This document shows positions 41,983 to 52,019 of a stretch of 64,000 bases of DNA, piece by piece. The DNA lies in NCBI GenBank assembly GCA_021292165.1, contig CM037876.1, positions 112,535,379 to 112,599,378 of the forward strand. Reading direction: 5' to 3'. Origin of the DNA: Shinisaurus crocodilurus. Lineage: Eukaryota; Chordata; Lepidosauria; Squamata; Shinisauridae. The notes beneath the pieces were generated by a model. It worked only from the letters and a program-made list of their open reading frames with translations, searched no databases and was not told the origin of the DNA. A program made the translations under genes and the position numbers. Every line of letters starts with the position of its first letter. The first letter of the stretch is position 1.

Positions 41983-42485
41983 GGGATGTAGCCGAGCAGG
42001 CTGTCAGACAGGAGCAAGGCCCGAACTGGGCCTGCTCGCGTCCGACGGGCTGCTCAGCCCCGTGCGCGGGCTTCACCTGGGCTCTCTGCTGAGCGGAGAG
42101 CCTTCCTCCCTGTCTGATGGGTCCCGACGAGTCACTTCCAGCGCGGAGGAAGTGAAGCGATGGGACCCTGCTCCGTCGCGCTGGACCCCCCGCGCTCTGT
42201 TTTTGGCTCGGGAAACCAGGGCAACAGGGCTGTTTAAGCCCTGTTGCCCTGGTTCCTCCCGCCAAAACAGAGCGGGGGGTCTGTCTGGTGGGGGTCCAGC
42301 GCGCCGAAGCGGCACGCAGGACCAGGTAGGCGGGGGGGGGGGTCCTGACGGCAGCGGCGGGGGGCAGGGGGGGTTTCTCTGGCGGTGGCGCGAGCACCGC
42401 TCTGAAGAGCGGGATCGGGCCGCTGCCGCTTGCGGGGACCCTGAGCCCGGAGCGAGCCTCCAGCCGACTCCAGCTTGGCTCCACC
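41983..42485. repeat. GC-rich palindromic element, TAGGGATGTAGCC type
   Basis: Opens TAGGGATGTAGCCGAGCAGG. It contains at about 42214-42258 a palindrome AACCAGGGCAACAGGGCTG, TTTAA, and the inverse. The same palindrome occurs at about 50620-50660 inside a hAT element with different ends. Overlapping high-GC open frames on both strands are not genes. Exact ends unknown. Confidence 0.5.
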
Positions 42486-43087
42486 ACTATCCAATAGTCC
42501 TATTTTTGCCTGTTCCTTTCATCTAGCACCATTGTAAAAACATACATTTTACTGTTGAGTTTGTGCCCGCTGTTAAGGGTAGAGACTTAGACCACTGATA
42601 CTTCAGTGCAAAGTCTGAAGTCCATTATGCATGGACATAAAAGACTTCCATCAGCTTCAGGCTAAGACCCTAAGGTGGCCTACAAGAAACACGCTTAGAT
42701 GGGATACTGAAGTAATTGAAAGTTATATTGCTTTCTTGAACATCTTGGAAAACTGGTTTGAGAAAGTCTTTTCTTCTGTTGACTATTTTTGTTCTCTCTT
42801 TTTCTTTTAAATGTAAAGTGAACTTCTAATATTTGTTCTAGGATGTATCCTGGTGGTGCTTCAGCCTTCTTCCTTCCATGTCTGAAGTGCCTCAGCTAGA
42901 TAGCTGTCTAGTTGATCTGCAGGGTGGGAGGAGTGTGGAGGTGGAGATCGCTTTCAAGCTCCTCCCACCCTGCATAGGATGCCCGTAATCCTTCACGTTC
43001 AGAGGGTTACAGGCATCCCCGTTGGATTGTGCCCTAAATAAATCTTTCATTCACAATTCCACATTCTAGTACTTTTCCAGATATACT
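42486..43087. other. No gene; possible MITE remnant at 42930-43035
   Basis: An inverted pair, GGGTGGGAGGAGTGTGGAGG and CTCCTCCCACCCTGC, lies at about 42923-42975, followed by a terminal-like GGATTGTGCCC near 43025. Rest unassigned. Confidence 0.35.
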
Positions 43088-43181
43088 TAGCCTGCAATCC
43101 TATACATACTTACCTGAGAGTAATCTCCATTGAATTCAACAGGACTTACTTCTTAATAGACACGTATAGGATTGCACTGTT
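43088..43181. mobile_element. GCAATCCTATAC-type MITE
   Basis: GCAATCCTATACATACTTAC at the left, GTATAGGATTGCACTG at the right. The internal ACCTGAGAGTAATCTCCATT and AACAGGACTTACTTCTTAAT is a palindromic core. Related remnants are at 26.7, 27.78, 29.24 and 58.34 kb. Confidence 0.65.
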
Positions 43182-43254
43182 TTAAAAATGTTTCCTTTGG
43201 ACCACCTTTTTCTCATCCCCAAAATGAAAAGCAGAAGAAGAAGAATATTTTATT

Positions 43255-44275
43255 TACGGTCTACTGACCACACCAATACATAAAACAATACAAACAAGAT
43301 ACACCCGCTCTTAATTATACACTCAAATAAAAACTTAGAAAATAAAAACAGAATCAGACAAGCATAGAAGGTCTAGTCACAGTAGCAATATTCAAAAATT
43401 TTGCAACTTTCTTGGTAATTGAGCTATTTGAGCCGTCAAGCAGAGTGGACAAAAGAAACTCTGAGCATCGTCCAGGGAAAGTCTGGGTAATTGGATGTAT
43501 TATGTTTTCTCTAGCCCCTCGATAAAAGCTGCAGTTAAAAAGGACATGTGCAACAGTTTCCACCTCCTCATTATTGCAGGGGCAACACCTGTTTTCCATT
43601 GGGATTTTACTGAATCTATCATCCAAAAGTTTGGAGGGTAGAACATTAAATCGAGCCAAGGAAAACGCTCTCCTATATTTTGGAATAGATAACCAATCTA
43701 AGCATAGCATCCCATTTGTAGAGTAAAGGTCTGACAGACCCAAGGGTGAGCATGAGCCCTGAGCCACTCCGTGGAGCTCTTGGAAGTCGATGTCAATTAA
43801 TCTTTGCTTAACAAGAAATTTAGCTTTCTCCCAAGGCATGGATAACAAGTAGGAGGGTGACAGCCTGGCTGAGACAACCTTTTTCACCATGCTTTGTTCC
43901 AAGCAGACACATGGGAATCTAACATCACCTGGAATGCAAAAGAGTTAAGCTTAAGCAGAGAACAGCAGTGAAGCCAAAAGTGAATAGAATGTATCCAAGC
44001 CATACAGCCGAGAGAATTAAGGCCAGCTTCCAGATAGAGAACAGCACTAGCCACACACTTGGGCACGCCAGATATAGCTCTTAGAAAGTAGGATTGAACA
44101 CCTTCAAGAGAGGTTTTAAGGCCAGGAAACCAAATAGGGGCTCCGACAAGAATCTGAGATACTATTTTGGCTTGAAAAACACGGGTAGCAGCTGGAATGA
44201 AATTCCCGCCTTTAGTAAAAAAGAACCGTAATATAGCACCCAAATTTTGTTCGGTAATAATATTCAATACTTCTG
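43255..44275 (-). mobile_element. LINE C-terminal fragment, same family as the 9.7-16.5 kb element
   Basis: Minus strand. The first open piece, 43884-44267, contains AATRVFQAKIVSQILVGAPI and VASAVLYLEAGLNSL, parallel to AKAIAQIFYGAQIW and ILRLETGL in the near-intact copy. A frameshift near 43895 is followed by 43354-43902 with SIPKYRRAFSLARFNVLPSK and the knuckle CCPCNNEEVETVAHVLFNC. The 3' end reads TAAATAAAATATTCTTCTTC. The 5' truncation point is only about 50 bases from a CCDC91 exon donor. Confidence 0.8.
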
Positions 44276-44328
44276 TAAGAAGCAGTTTTAAAAGCTAGTT
44301 CAGCAACTCTTTCTGCATGCTAAAGTAC

Positions 44329-44397
44329 CTTTGCAGCAGCTGCCAAAGCCCCCTTATTGCTTTCTTTTTCATGCTCCATACATTTTTCCAGCATTTC
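44329..44397 (-). CDS. CCDC91: CCDC91 coding exon (23 codons), coiled coil
   Basis: Reads EMLEKCMEHEKESNKGALAA followed by AAK. It matches the CCDC91 segment EILEKCLEEERQRNKEALVS of which I have good recall. The acceptor ends TTTGCAG and the donor is GTACTT. Length 69 bases, phase 0 at both ends, joining in frame to 46094-46186 and 36252-36428. This exon is too short to appear as an open frame on its own, so splice sites and family match carry the call. Confidence 0.88.
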
Positions 44398-44721
44398 CTG
44401 CAAATACAATATAGAGCAAAACATATTAAAGCATGTTAAATATATTCCAAAGCACTTACTTTGTTATTCTTAAATCCCTTACTCTAAAATATCAGGACCC
44501 TTCTTTTTAAAGTCTGATTTTAAAAAAAAATAACAATTACATATCACTAAATTATGAAGAGCCATAACTAATTGAAGTAAATCCTCCTTGGAAATTCTAA
44601 GCAGCAACCAGAGGGAAACTTTTACTTTTGACACTGTTCTATGCTTTCTGCTTTGTGTTTGTCACATTTGCCTATGATGCCACTAGAGCAGTTTCTGGAC
44701 CTGGTCTTATGCTTCCTTTTT
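44398..44721. other. CCDC91 intron; nothing recognised
   Basis: Short intron stretch with no recognisable repeat before the L2 fragment. Confidence 0.35.
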
Positions 44722-45355
44722 GTATCTTTTAAAAAATGCTGGAGCTTACAGTGATGGCACCATGCCTGTGGAATGTCCTCCTCAGAAAGCCTCATCTGGC
44801 ACTTATGCTGTACTCTTTTCAATGCCAGGTAAAGACTTCTTTAAAAAGCCAGTGTGGCGTAGTGGTGAGAGTGTTGGACTGGGACTCGGGAGATCCTGGT
44901 TCTAGTCCCCGCTCGGCCATGAAACTCACTGGGTGACTTTGGGCCAGTCACTGACTCTCAGCCTAACCTACCTCACAGGGTTGTTGTGAGGATAAAATGG
45001 AGAGGAAGAAGAGGATTATGTAAGCCGCCTTGGGTTCCTTGCAAGAAAAAAAAAGGCGGGGCATAAATGTAATAAATAAATAAATAAATAAAAACTAATA
45101 ATAAAAAATTATCCCAGGCATTTTAAGAACTGTTTTAGTGCTTTTAGATCATTGCACTTTTATTTTGCTGCTGGTTGTATTTTGTTTTTATGTGCTGTAC
45201 TGTTTTTATTCTTTGCTGCTGGGTTTTATCTTGGTTTTATTATGTGCTGCTTTTATTCATTGTTTTATTCTTTATATTTTATGTTTTTCATGTATTGTAC
45301 AGCCCCCAAAGAATGTGGGTTATTAGGTGGTTTAAAAGTGTAATAAATACATAAA
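44722..45355 (+). mobile_element. L2-type LINE fragment split by a SINE
   Basis: Plus-strand codons LWNVLLRKPHLALMLYSFQC then QVKTSLK (44770-44847) match the LWNSLPxxLRxAPSLxSFRR C terminus of L2-type elements. After the SINE the AT-rich 3' UTR continues from 45092 to about 45355, with TATTGTACAGCCCCCAAAGA and GTGTAATAAATACATAAA. Confidence 0.65.
44848..45091 (+). repeat. tRNA-derived SINE (Sauria-type body, L2-like tail)
   Basis: GCCAGTGTGGCGTAGTGGTG head with A box, GGTTCTAGTCCCCGC B box, CTCACTGGGTGACTTTGGGC body, CCTTGGGTTCCTTGCAAG tail, (AAAT)n end. Inserted into an L2 fragment. Confidence 0.92.
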
Positions 45356-46093
45356 AAAATATATAGGATGCTCACACCTGCACTAGGCCAACTCTGGGAG
45401 CCCCTTTGCAATCAGGTGGTGAGCCTACACAATGAAATCAGGTTCAGCAAAATCCCATGACAAGTCAGCACCAGGAAAGGCCACCTTAGAGGAAATACTC
45501 CAGCCTCAGTAAACATGGATCCTGTTATTGAATTCTGTACTACAGGATGCCATAATGGACCTCAGTTTTAAGGAGGGATGCAGGACATGAATGGCTGTTC
45601 TGGACATCAGAGCTCTGTTGCTGCTGCAGAGCATAATTCCCAGTCGCAAAGGAGGGTGGGGAACACAGTTAATGTGGGCAAGCGGGGAAGGCCTGAGGGC
45701 AAAACCGGGCCTAATGTGAGTCTCTCTCTCCCTGACTAGTTCCCAAGAAGGGAGTGAAGGGAAGAACTAAAGAAAGGAAAGGAAAGGGGGGGGGGGAGAC
45801 TTAAAATGAATATAGAATGAAGTAGAAATAAAGTATAAAATGCAAGCTCTGACAGGAGAATAGTTAAAACCCAGCTTCTTTCTCAGACCGGACTGGTCTG
45901 GGGGCTCACCGAAAAATCTTGGGCAATTTGTTTGCTGGTTTTGCCTGCTGCTGAGAAAAGAGTGTTCCACCTCGAAAACCACTAAATAAATGTTCTTTGT
46001 TCTTACTTCTTAGCAAATAGAGTAACTCACCATAACTCAATGACACTCAACTATCAATGGCCTAAGAGAACAAAGCTCATATACACAAGGTAC
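45356..46093. other. CCDC91 intron; no recognised element
   Basis: A G-run/GGAAAG tract occurs near 45770-45800. No gene or known repeat seen. Confidence 0.35.
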
Positions 46094-46186
46094 CTTATAT
46101 TCTTGAGATTGCTGCAACAAGGATTCTTCTGTTTTTTCTTCTAACACTTTGCGCTCCTTATCCAACATATCAAGCAGTCTTTGATG
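46094..46186 (-). CDS. CCDC91: CCDC91 coding exon (31 codons), coiled coil
   Basis: Reads HQRLLDMLDKERKVLEEKTE and ends SLLQQSQEYK. It matches the CCDC91 segment HQRLLEMLDTEKELLKEKIK. The acceptor ends CTTTTACAG and the donor is GTACCT. Length 93 bases, phase 0 at both ends, joining 44329-44397 across a 1696-base intron. This is the most 5' CCDC91 exon that I found; the preceding exon should encode a segment ending near KCEELLNAQ and was not seen between 46187 and 64000. Confidence 0.9.
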
Positions 46187-47760
46187 CTGTAAAAGAAGAT
46201 GATATTGTTGCTATGACTGTACAATGGCATCAGTGAAATGAGAGCTGGTAAAACTAGCTTTTTTATTCTTGTGCCTCTAACTAGAAAAAGTTGGACAACT
46301 GGTCTCTCCCTTCAGTGAAAACAGCAGTGAATGGTTATTGCTGATTATATTATATACTGATAAATTGCAATCTTTTGTATGCCCCAAGTTTTGGGAGAAA
46401 ACCAAAAGAATATTAGCATAAAATGTAGTTGTTCTAGTGTAATCTTGCCTTTTGTTCATGTGCCAGTGGACTTAATTGCACAAGCAGCTAGTAGTGCAAC
46501 TCCCATAGCTACACACACACACACACAGCAATACTTGTACGAATGAGTGTCCCTCCCCACCCTCCCATTACGCACACACACCACTCCTAAACAATAGAAC
46601 AGTGGTGTATGAACATATGTACAGGTCTTATTTTTGGTTTCAATACAGCAACACATATATGTACTGATATAACACAGAAGTCAAACTTATTAACACAAAA
46701 ATTTTGAATATCTTAATTTGTTTCTAATTTAAAAAATGAAATAAAAATGGAGGGGAATTTATTCATGCTTTGTGCTTCCCCTCTCCCAACTCCAGGAACA
46801 TTATCTCCAGTTTTACCAGCTTGGCATTCAGACAAGATACCTGTGGGCCAAGGTGGGTGACCTTCTTGTATAAGCCCATGTGTACTGCAAACACCTCGTT
46901 CAGTGTGTGGAAAAGGAAAGATAGGAAATATTAGATTCTCGGAACCACACTCCTTCATATTATGAATACTGAAGCACAGTAAAGAAGCTTGACATAAAAG
47001 AGTATGATTTTCATTGCTGTCAAGCAATGCTGGCCTTAATTAGCATTACTGCAGTGTACAGAAAAAGCTGATTTCCACATCATGAGATCATTATCTCATT
47101 GGTGTTATGTTCAACATCCATGATGATAGTAGGACATTGGAGATCTATCCAAGGCATCACTAGTACTCTGTCCTGCATGCTGTGCAAGTCCCTCCTTTGT
47201 GGGAACATGGGGGAAATGGCCACTTGGTTTTTGCTGGGGCTGATACCCAGCCTGGGGCTGATACCCAGGTCCTCCTCCTCCAGGATAGCATGCTGTGCTT
47301 TGTAACCTCCTGCCCACAACATAAAAGTTGCCCTTGTCATACTGAGATCAGTGTAAGCACTGCTTTGGTTAACAGAATCCAGCCAGTATATCTGAGCCAG
47401 ATGCTTCTGCTATAGCCATTTGGTTATATGCAATGCCTGTTTAAGAGACCTGGTGCCTAACGGTGGTGATGCTACAAGCAGTGAGGGAAAGTGCATTGCA
47501 CAACATACTGTATCTCCCCATGTGCTACAGCTATTCACTCCAAATGATTCTAATGGAAATTAATCTGTATTTTCTTGGAAGTCTGCACTCCTTAAAAGGA
47601 GGTCTCCCAGCTGCCAACAAGCAGGCACAAAATTGAAAATGTAGCACCACCCCAAGCACTAACCCCAACTGACCCTCTTCAGCAGTGATCCTTGCCTTGA
47701 AAACATCTTCCTTCAGTTGCTTCCACTTCAATCTGATCTGGGGAATGCATCTTATGTACC
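46187..47760. other. CCDC91 intron; (CA)n tract, otherwise unassigned
   Basis: (CA)n at about 46510-46527. A 19-base direct repeat, GGGGCTGATACCCAG, occurs twice at about 47238-47268. No gene supported. Confidence 0.35.
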
Positions 47761-47764
47761 CCTA

Positions 47765-48028
47765 TTGCCTGGATCCTGGTGAGTGGACTGGAGAAAGGGC
47801 CCAGGGACTGCCCATTCTAAGTTGCCGTGTGGGAGCAGGGACTGAAGGAGGCGTGGCCTGAGAGCTCATTCTGTTTCCTGACTCCCAGCTGAGCAGAAGC
47901 ACAGGAGGGGCTCCAGCTGTTTTGGGGGCTGTATAAGAAAGCAGGCTCCCAGAGAGCAAGTGATCAGAGCGGGCGAACAGGGAGAGCAAACAGGAGCTTG
48001 GCAGCGAAGTTCGGCAGGGGAGGGCCCT
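47765..48028 (+). promoter_or_regulatory. GC-rich TATA-containing leader, possible CR1 5' UTR
   Basis: GC-rich sequence with GGCTGTATAAGAAAGCAGGC near 47929 and repeated GAGCAAG/GGGCGAACAGGG-like units up to the abrupt junction with an antisense CR1 tail at 48029. A CR1 ORF1-like frame lies in the same sense at 48.7 kb, so this could be the 5' UTR of that element. Inference only. Confidence 0.35.
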
Positions 48029-48650
48029 CATAGAATCATAGAAAAGTAGAGTTGGGAGGGCCTACAAGGCCATCGAGTCCAACCCCCTGCTCAATGCAGG
48101 AATCCAGGTCAAAGCATCCCTGACAGATGGCTATCCAGCCACACCTTGAATGCCTCCAAAGTGGGAGAGCTCACCACCTCCCTAGGTAGTTGATTCCATT
48201 GTCTTATTGCTCTGACAGTCAGGAAATTTTTCCTGATGTTTAGGTGGAATCTAGGTTCCTGTAACTTGAGCCCATTATTCCGTGTCCTGCAAACTGGGAT
48301 GATCGAGAAGAGATCCTGGCCCTCCTCTGTGTGACAACCCTTCAAGTAGATTTCATAGATCATAGAGTTGGAAGGGGCCTACAAGGCCATCGAGTCCAAC
48401 CCCCTGCTCAATGCAGGAAACTAGAGGAGGGGTCCCCCATCCAAGTAATAACCAGGCCTGATCCTGCTTAGCTTTCCACACTCAGACAAGCTGAGCCAGC
48501 GTAAGCCACAGGCCAGTCTGTGGAAGACTGCGATCATATCTCCCCTCAGTCTCCTCTTCTGAAGGCTAAATATGCCCAGTTCTTTCAGTCTCTCCTCATA
48601 GGGCCTTGTTTCCAGTCCCTTTATCATCCTTGTTGCCCTAAGAATTTTCT
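48029..48650 (-). mobile_element. CR1 LINE 3' region, split by a composite SINE
   Basis: Starts with ATAGAATCATAGAAAAGTAG (antisense of the CR1 end repeats). The minus-strand open frame 48109-48363 reads [36 protein letters not shown] and LDSHLSGML. Beyond the SINE the segment resumes as [20 protein letters not shown]. 5' truncated near 48650 at a T-rich run. Confidence 0.9.
48348..48514 (-). repeat. 5S rRNA-derived composite SINE with CR1-like tail (copy 3)
   Basis: Minus strand: GGCCTGTGGCTTACGCTGGC head, 5S-like GGAAAGCTAAGCAGGATCAG and CCTGGTTATTACTTGGATGG, then CR1-like GAGCAGGGGGTTGGACTCGA and a CTATGATCTATGAAATCT end. Inserted into an older CR1 copy; the host CR1 sequence resumes after about a 4-base overlap (AGTA/AGTC). 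Confidence 0.88.
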
Positions 48651-49459
48651 TTCTTTTTTTCTTCTTCTTTTCTGGTAACACACACTTATACACCAGTGGG
48701 ACTCTTTGTTAACCTTCAGGGAAGACAGGACAAAGCACAGGCCATTCCAATACAATCAGAAAGGTGGAAACAAAATGGGAATAGAGTATATGAATGGAAA
48801 GGACTCTCCAGTGGTGGTGACCTGCAAGGTGTGTGCAATGTTTGTTTTCTTGCCTGAGATCAGTATGGCCTCCACATACAACAAGCTGGTTGCGTTGTTG
48901 GAAGAAAAAAATGATAGGACTGGAACAACTAGTGTCAACCCTCAAGGGAATAAGACAACACAAAGAGTTCCTAGACAGAACGGTGGAACTACAACAGCAA
49001 AGTGAAGTACAGGAGCCAGAAGAGCAACAGCAAGCTGAGGCAGAATCAGAGAATGCTGAGGCGAGGAAAAATGAAGTAAAGGAAACTCCCCAGAAAAGGG
49101 TGACAGTTAGGAGCAGAAGATCTAGAAGACATTCTGCATCAGTGGAAGCCGTGGAACTATGGAACCTCTTTCAGGTACTTGAGGATGAGACCGGAGGACA
49201 GCCTGCAGAGGAAGAATTACAGGGCACCCCATGTGACAGTGAGCAAGAGGCTGAAGGTTAGTCAAGCGGAGGCAATGAAACCAAGGCCTACAACAAGCGG
49301 AAGAGAAGAGTACTAGTTGTGGGAGACTCCCTCCTGCAGGGGATTGAAACCGAAGTATGTTGTGAAGACCCATGGACTCGCCAGGTGTGCTTTCTCTCTG
49401 GGGGACAGATTAAAGACGTGACTAAAAGGTTGCCAAGGCTCGTACAGCCCACTGACACA

Positions 49460-49565
49460 TTTTTTTAAAAAATTCATTTTTATACCGCCCAATAGCCGAA
49501 GCTCTCTGGGCGGTTTACAGCAATTAACAAGACAGTCCCTGCCCGCAGGCTTACAATCTAAAAAA
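49460..49565 (-). repeat. L2-type 3' tail inserted in the CR1 ORF1 relic
   Basis: TTTTTATACCGCCCAATAGC, CGAAGCTCTCTGGGCGG and GACAGTCCCTGCCCGCAGGC, antisense tail as at 17186, 35210 and 62250. Confidence 0.8.
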
Positions 49566-49700
49566 TATCCCTTTCTTCTCATCCACATGGGATACAGAGA
49601 AATCAAGTAAGACTTTTAAGATTTGGGAAGGAAACTCAAGAACTTTGGGACCCAGATAGTTTTTGTTGGGACTTGAATAAGATGCTAGGAGAGGATATAT

Positions 49701-50192
49701 TGTGGAATATTATCCTTCCTATCTCACGTTAATGAGATTAGCAGAGTAGGTCCCTTCTCAGCTTGAAAAGCTTAGATTAGGCTAGTATTAGCCTGTTAGC
49801 ATTTAGTAATCCAGGATGCTTTAAGGCAGACTGGATTTTCCTGGTTTTGCCCCTTTTTCTCTCCCACAAAACAATGATCAGAGACACAGTCTTGTAAAAG
49901 TTAAAAAAAGTAAGATTTACTCACTCAGACTTGCAGTTTCATTCAGGCAGACTTAAACGGTTACTCAGCAGTAAAAACAATCTTACATCTGGCTTTACAT
50001 GGGGTCTGAGCTCGGGACAAAGACCAGCAGCTGTTTTTACATTGCTACCACGTAGGAAGAGAAGAGAGTTACAGAAGATCTGTACCCAGACAGGAAGAGA
50101 AGCATTGAGCGATGCCCACTTCCTGTCAGGTCACATGAGGAAAGTTACCTCACAGAATCCTGTGTTTTGACTGCAGTTTAAAATATCCCACA
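49701..50192. mobile_element. LTR-like insertion, 492 bp (tentative)
   Basis: The sequence interrupting the CR1 ORF1 relic starts TGTGGAATATT and ends AATATCCCACA, giving TG...CA ends with an 11-base imperfect inverted terminus. No target duplication was found, so the boundaries and class are tentative. Confidence 0.35.
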
Positions 50193-50421
50193 GTTTTCTC
50201 ATCCATACTTCCAGTACTTGGAAGAGTACTGGAAAAAGGAAAGAAAGAAAAATACTCCGGGTGAATGACTGGCTGAAGGTGGTGCTGACGTGAGATTTGG
50301 ATTCTGGGACCACGGGCTACACTTCCTGGAAGATGGACTGCTGGCAACAGATGGGTTGCACCTCACAAGGACTGGAAAGGACTGTCTTGTTCTCTGAAGG
50401 ATTTGGAGTTGCTCCTGTAAT

Positions 50422-50969
50422 CAGGACCGGTGCAGGGCAGTTTGGCGCCCCAGGCGAAAAAATATTTAGCGCCCCCCCCTCTCCAAAGCAAAAAAACACA
50501 CACCCTGCGCCGCCACCACCAACCTACCTTCCCCCCCCCCCGCCCTGGCTGCGGCGGCTGCGGCTGCTGCTCCTGAAGTGACGCGACGGGACCCCCGCGC
50601 TGTTTTTTGCCCGGGGAAACCATGGCAACAGGGCTGTTTAAGCCCTGCTGCCCTGGTTCCTCCCGCCAAAACAACGCGGGCGGGGCTCCGGAAGCGACGC
50701 GACGAAGGTAGGTGACGGGGGGGTTGGGGGGGTGATGGGGGGGTTGGGGGGTGGCGATGGCGGTGGGAGGCGCAGCGGCAGCGAGCGAGCGGGGGAGGCG
50801 CGGCGGCGGCGGCAGGCAGGTTGGTGGGGAGGCGGAGGCCTGGCGGGGGAGGCGGAGGCCTGGCGGGGGCGGCGCAGCGGCAGCGAAGAGGAGCGCAGCG
50901 TTTCCGCGCCCTCTTCAGCCGCGCGCCCTAGGCAACCGCCTAGTTGGCCTAGCGGTAGCGCCGGCCCTG
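50422..50969. mobile_element. hAT-type element, 548 bp, exact 8-bp TSD, GC-rich
   Basis: Left CAGGACCGGTGCAGGGCAG, right inverse CAGGGCCGGCGCTACCGCTA. Exact duplication CCTGTAAT at 50414-50421 and 50970-50977. Contains the AACCATGGCAACAGGGCTG/TTTAA palindrome shared with 42.2 kb and many GGGGG runs. No transposase. The high-GC open frames here are not genes. Confidence 0.88.
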
Positions 50970-50977
50970 CCTGTAAT

Positions 50978-51245
50978 GCCTCACCAGTGCTGAGTCTCAT
51001 GATCTTGCCATACCTACTGCCACAAGACTCTCATGAATCTTGGTAACCTTTCGATCACTCTTGGTACTCTAGCCCAAGGCCTGTGAGCCAAGCTTTTTAG
51101 CCACCTGTCCCTTTCATCATCTATGGCAAATGAATGATGGTATTAGATAACAATACCTCAAGAACATAGTGACAAGTGCAGATTATCATATATTATTGGT
51201 GTATATCAATAGAGAAATTATATTGCCATTGCGCTTACTCTCTCA
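50978..51245. other. No recognised feature
   Basis: Short unassigned sequence. Confidence 0.3.
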
Positions 51246-51960
51246 ATAGTTGTCTCTATGAGTAATGCATTCTTCCAGCTGAAGGCGAAATGATTACTTC
51301 TCTTTGAATGGAGAGAAAGGTGACAAAAGCCAGAGCTGGGAAGGAGCAGAGTGAAAGCTCAGAGGCAGTACTTGCGGCGACATTAGGGGCCACAGCCAAC
51401 AATGCCTGTTCCCACAAAAGACTTTTAGGCGGGAAGTCCAGTTGTGGCATGCCTGCTTGGTAAAGGCTGGTAAGAGTCTGTGTGATGATCCTCTCCAAGG
51501 CACAGTAGAGGGAGAGACCAGTGGGGGTGGGGGGTTGCTTACTCCCACAGCGAGTGTATTTTTTTGAAGGGTTCGTAAGACTCAGGGGAAACGAAATCCA
51601 AAACAAAGAAAATAATCACCAAAACTAGAGGAAGATACAAGAAGAAATGAAGAAATAAAGAAATAGAAATAAAATAGAAATTAAAAAAATAAATAAGAAG
51701 AAGATGGAATAAAAACAAAGAAAACTGAATGGCTCAGTCTCCTAATCTTCACAGAAGACAGAGAATGTTTCTCACAATGCCTTGGCAGTCGAAGAGGAAC
51801 AGGGGAAGGTGGGAGCTGCGCATGATAGGTGGAGGCGGGGCTCCTGTCAAAATGCTCTTCAGCTCTAGAATGTTCCAACGAAGGCACTGTGCAGGTGCAG
51901 CACCCATATGTGTGTGATGCACAGAGATCACAAAGAAGTGATCTTGATGCCAGAGTGGAA
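51246..51960 (-). repeat. Unclassified interspersed repeat, perhaps retroelement leader
   Basis: The minus strand reads GTGCCTTCGTTGGAACATTC, GAGCCCCGCCTCCACCTATC, then AT-rich sequence with CTTACGAACCCTTC and further GC-rich text down to 51250. The mixture looks like a dispersed repeat, but no domain or terminus was recognised. Confidence 0.3.
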
Positions 51961-52019
51961 CAGGGAATAGTGTTAGGAAAGGATCATGAGAAATTATCTT
52001 TGATACCAAGTGAACCCCA

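Larger units (their letters stand above)
48700..50405 (+). pseudogene. CR1 ORF1 relic interrupted by two insertions
   Basis: Plus strand, several frames. VVVTCKVCAMFVFLPE near 48815 (a CxxC remnant), YNKLVALLEEKN, then LEQLVSTLKGIRQHKEFLDR at 48920, an acidic linker, and KRRVLVVGDSLLQGIET at 49302. That last motif is the start of the SGNH esterase-like domain of CR1 ORF1 (GDS block). QVCFLSGGQIKDVTKRLPRL and VQPTDTF follow to 49460. Interrupted by an L2-type tail (49460-49565). The esterase region resumes as FLLIHMG, is interrupted again at about 49700-50192, and ends with FGFWDHGLHFLEDGLLATDG and LHLT, where the His is likely the esterase catalytic partner. Frameshifts and insertions make it non-functional. 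Confidence 0.75.

Noticed and set aside
48421..48510. Possible 5S rRNA gene or pseudogene
   Set aside because: Only the internal promoter part of 5S is present and it is always joined to the same CR1-like tail, so it is a SINE head.
50638..51046. Open frames in GC-rich sequence
   Set aside because: Inside a hAT element with exact target duplication; composition artefact.
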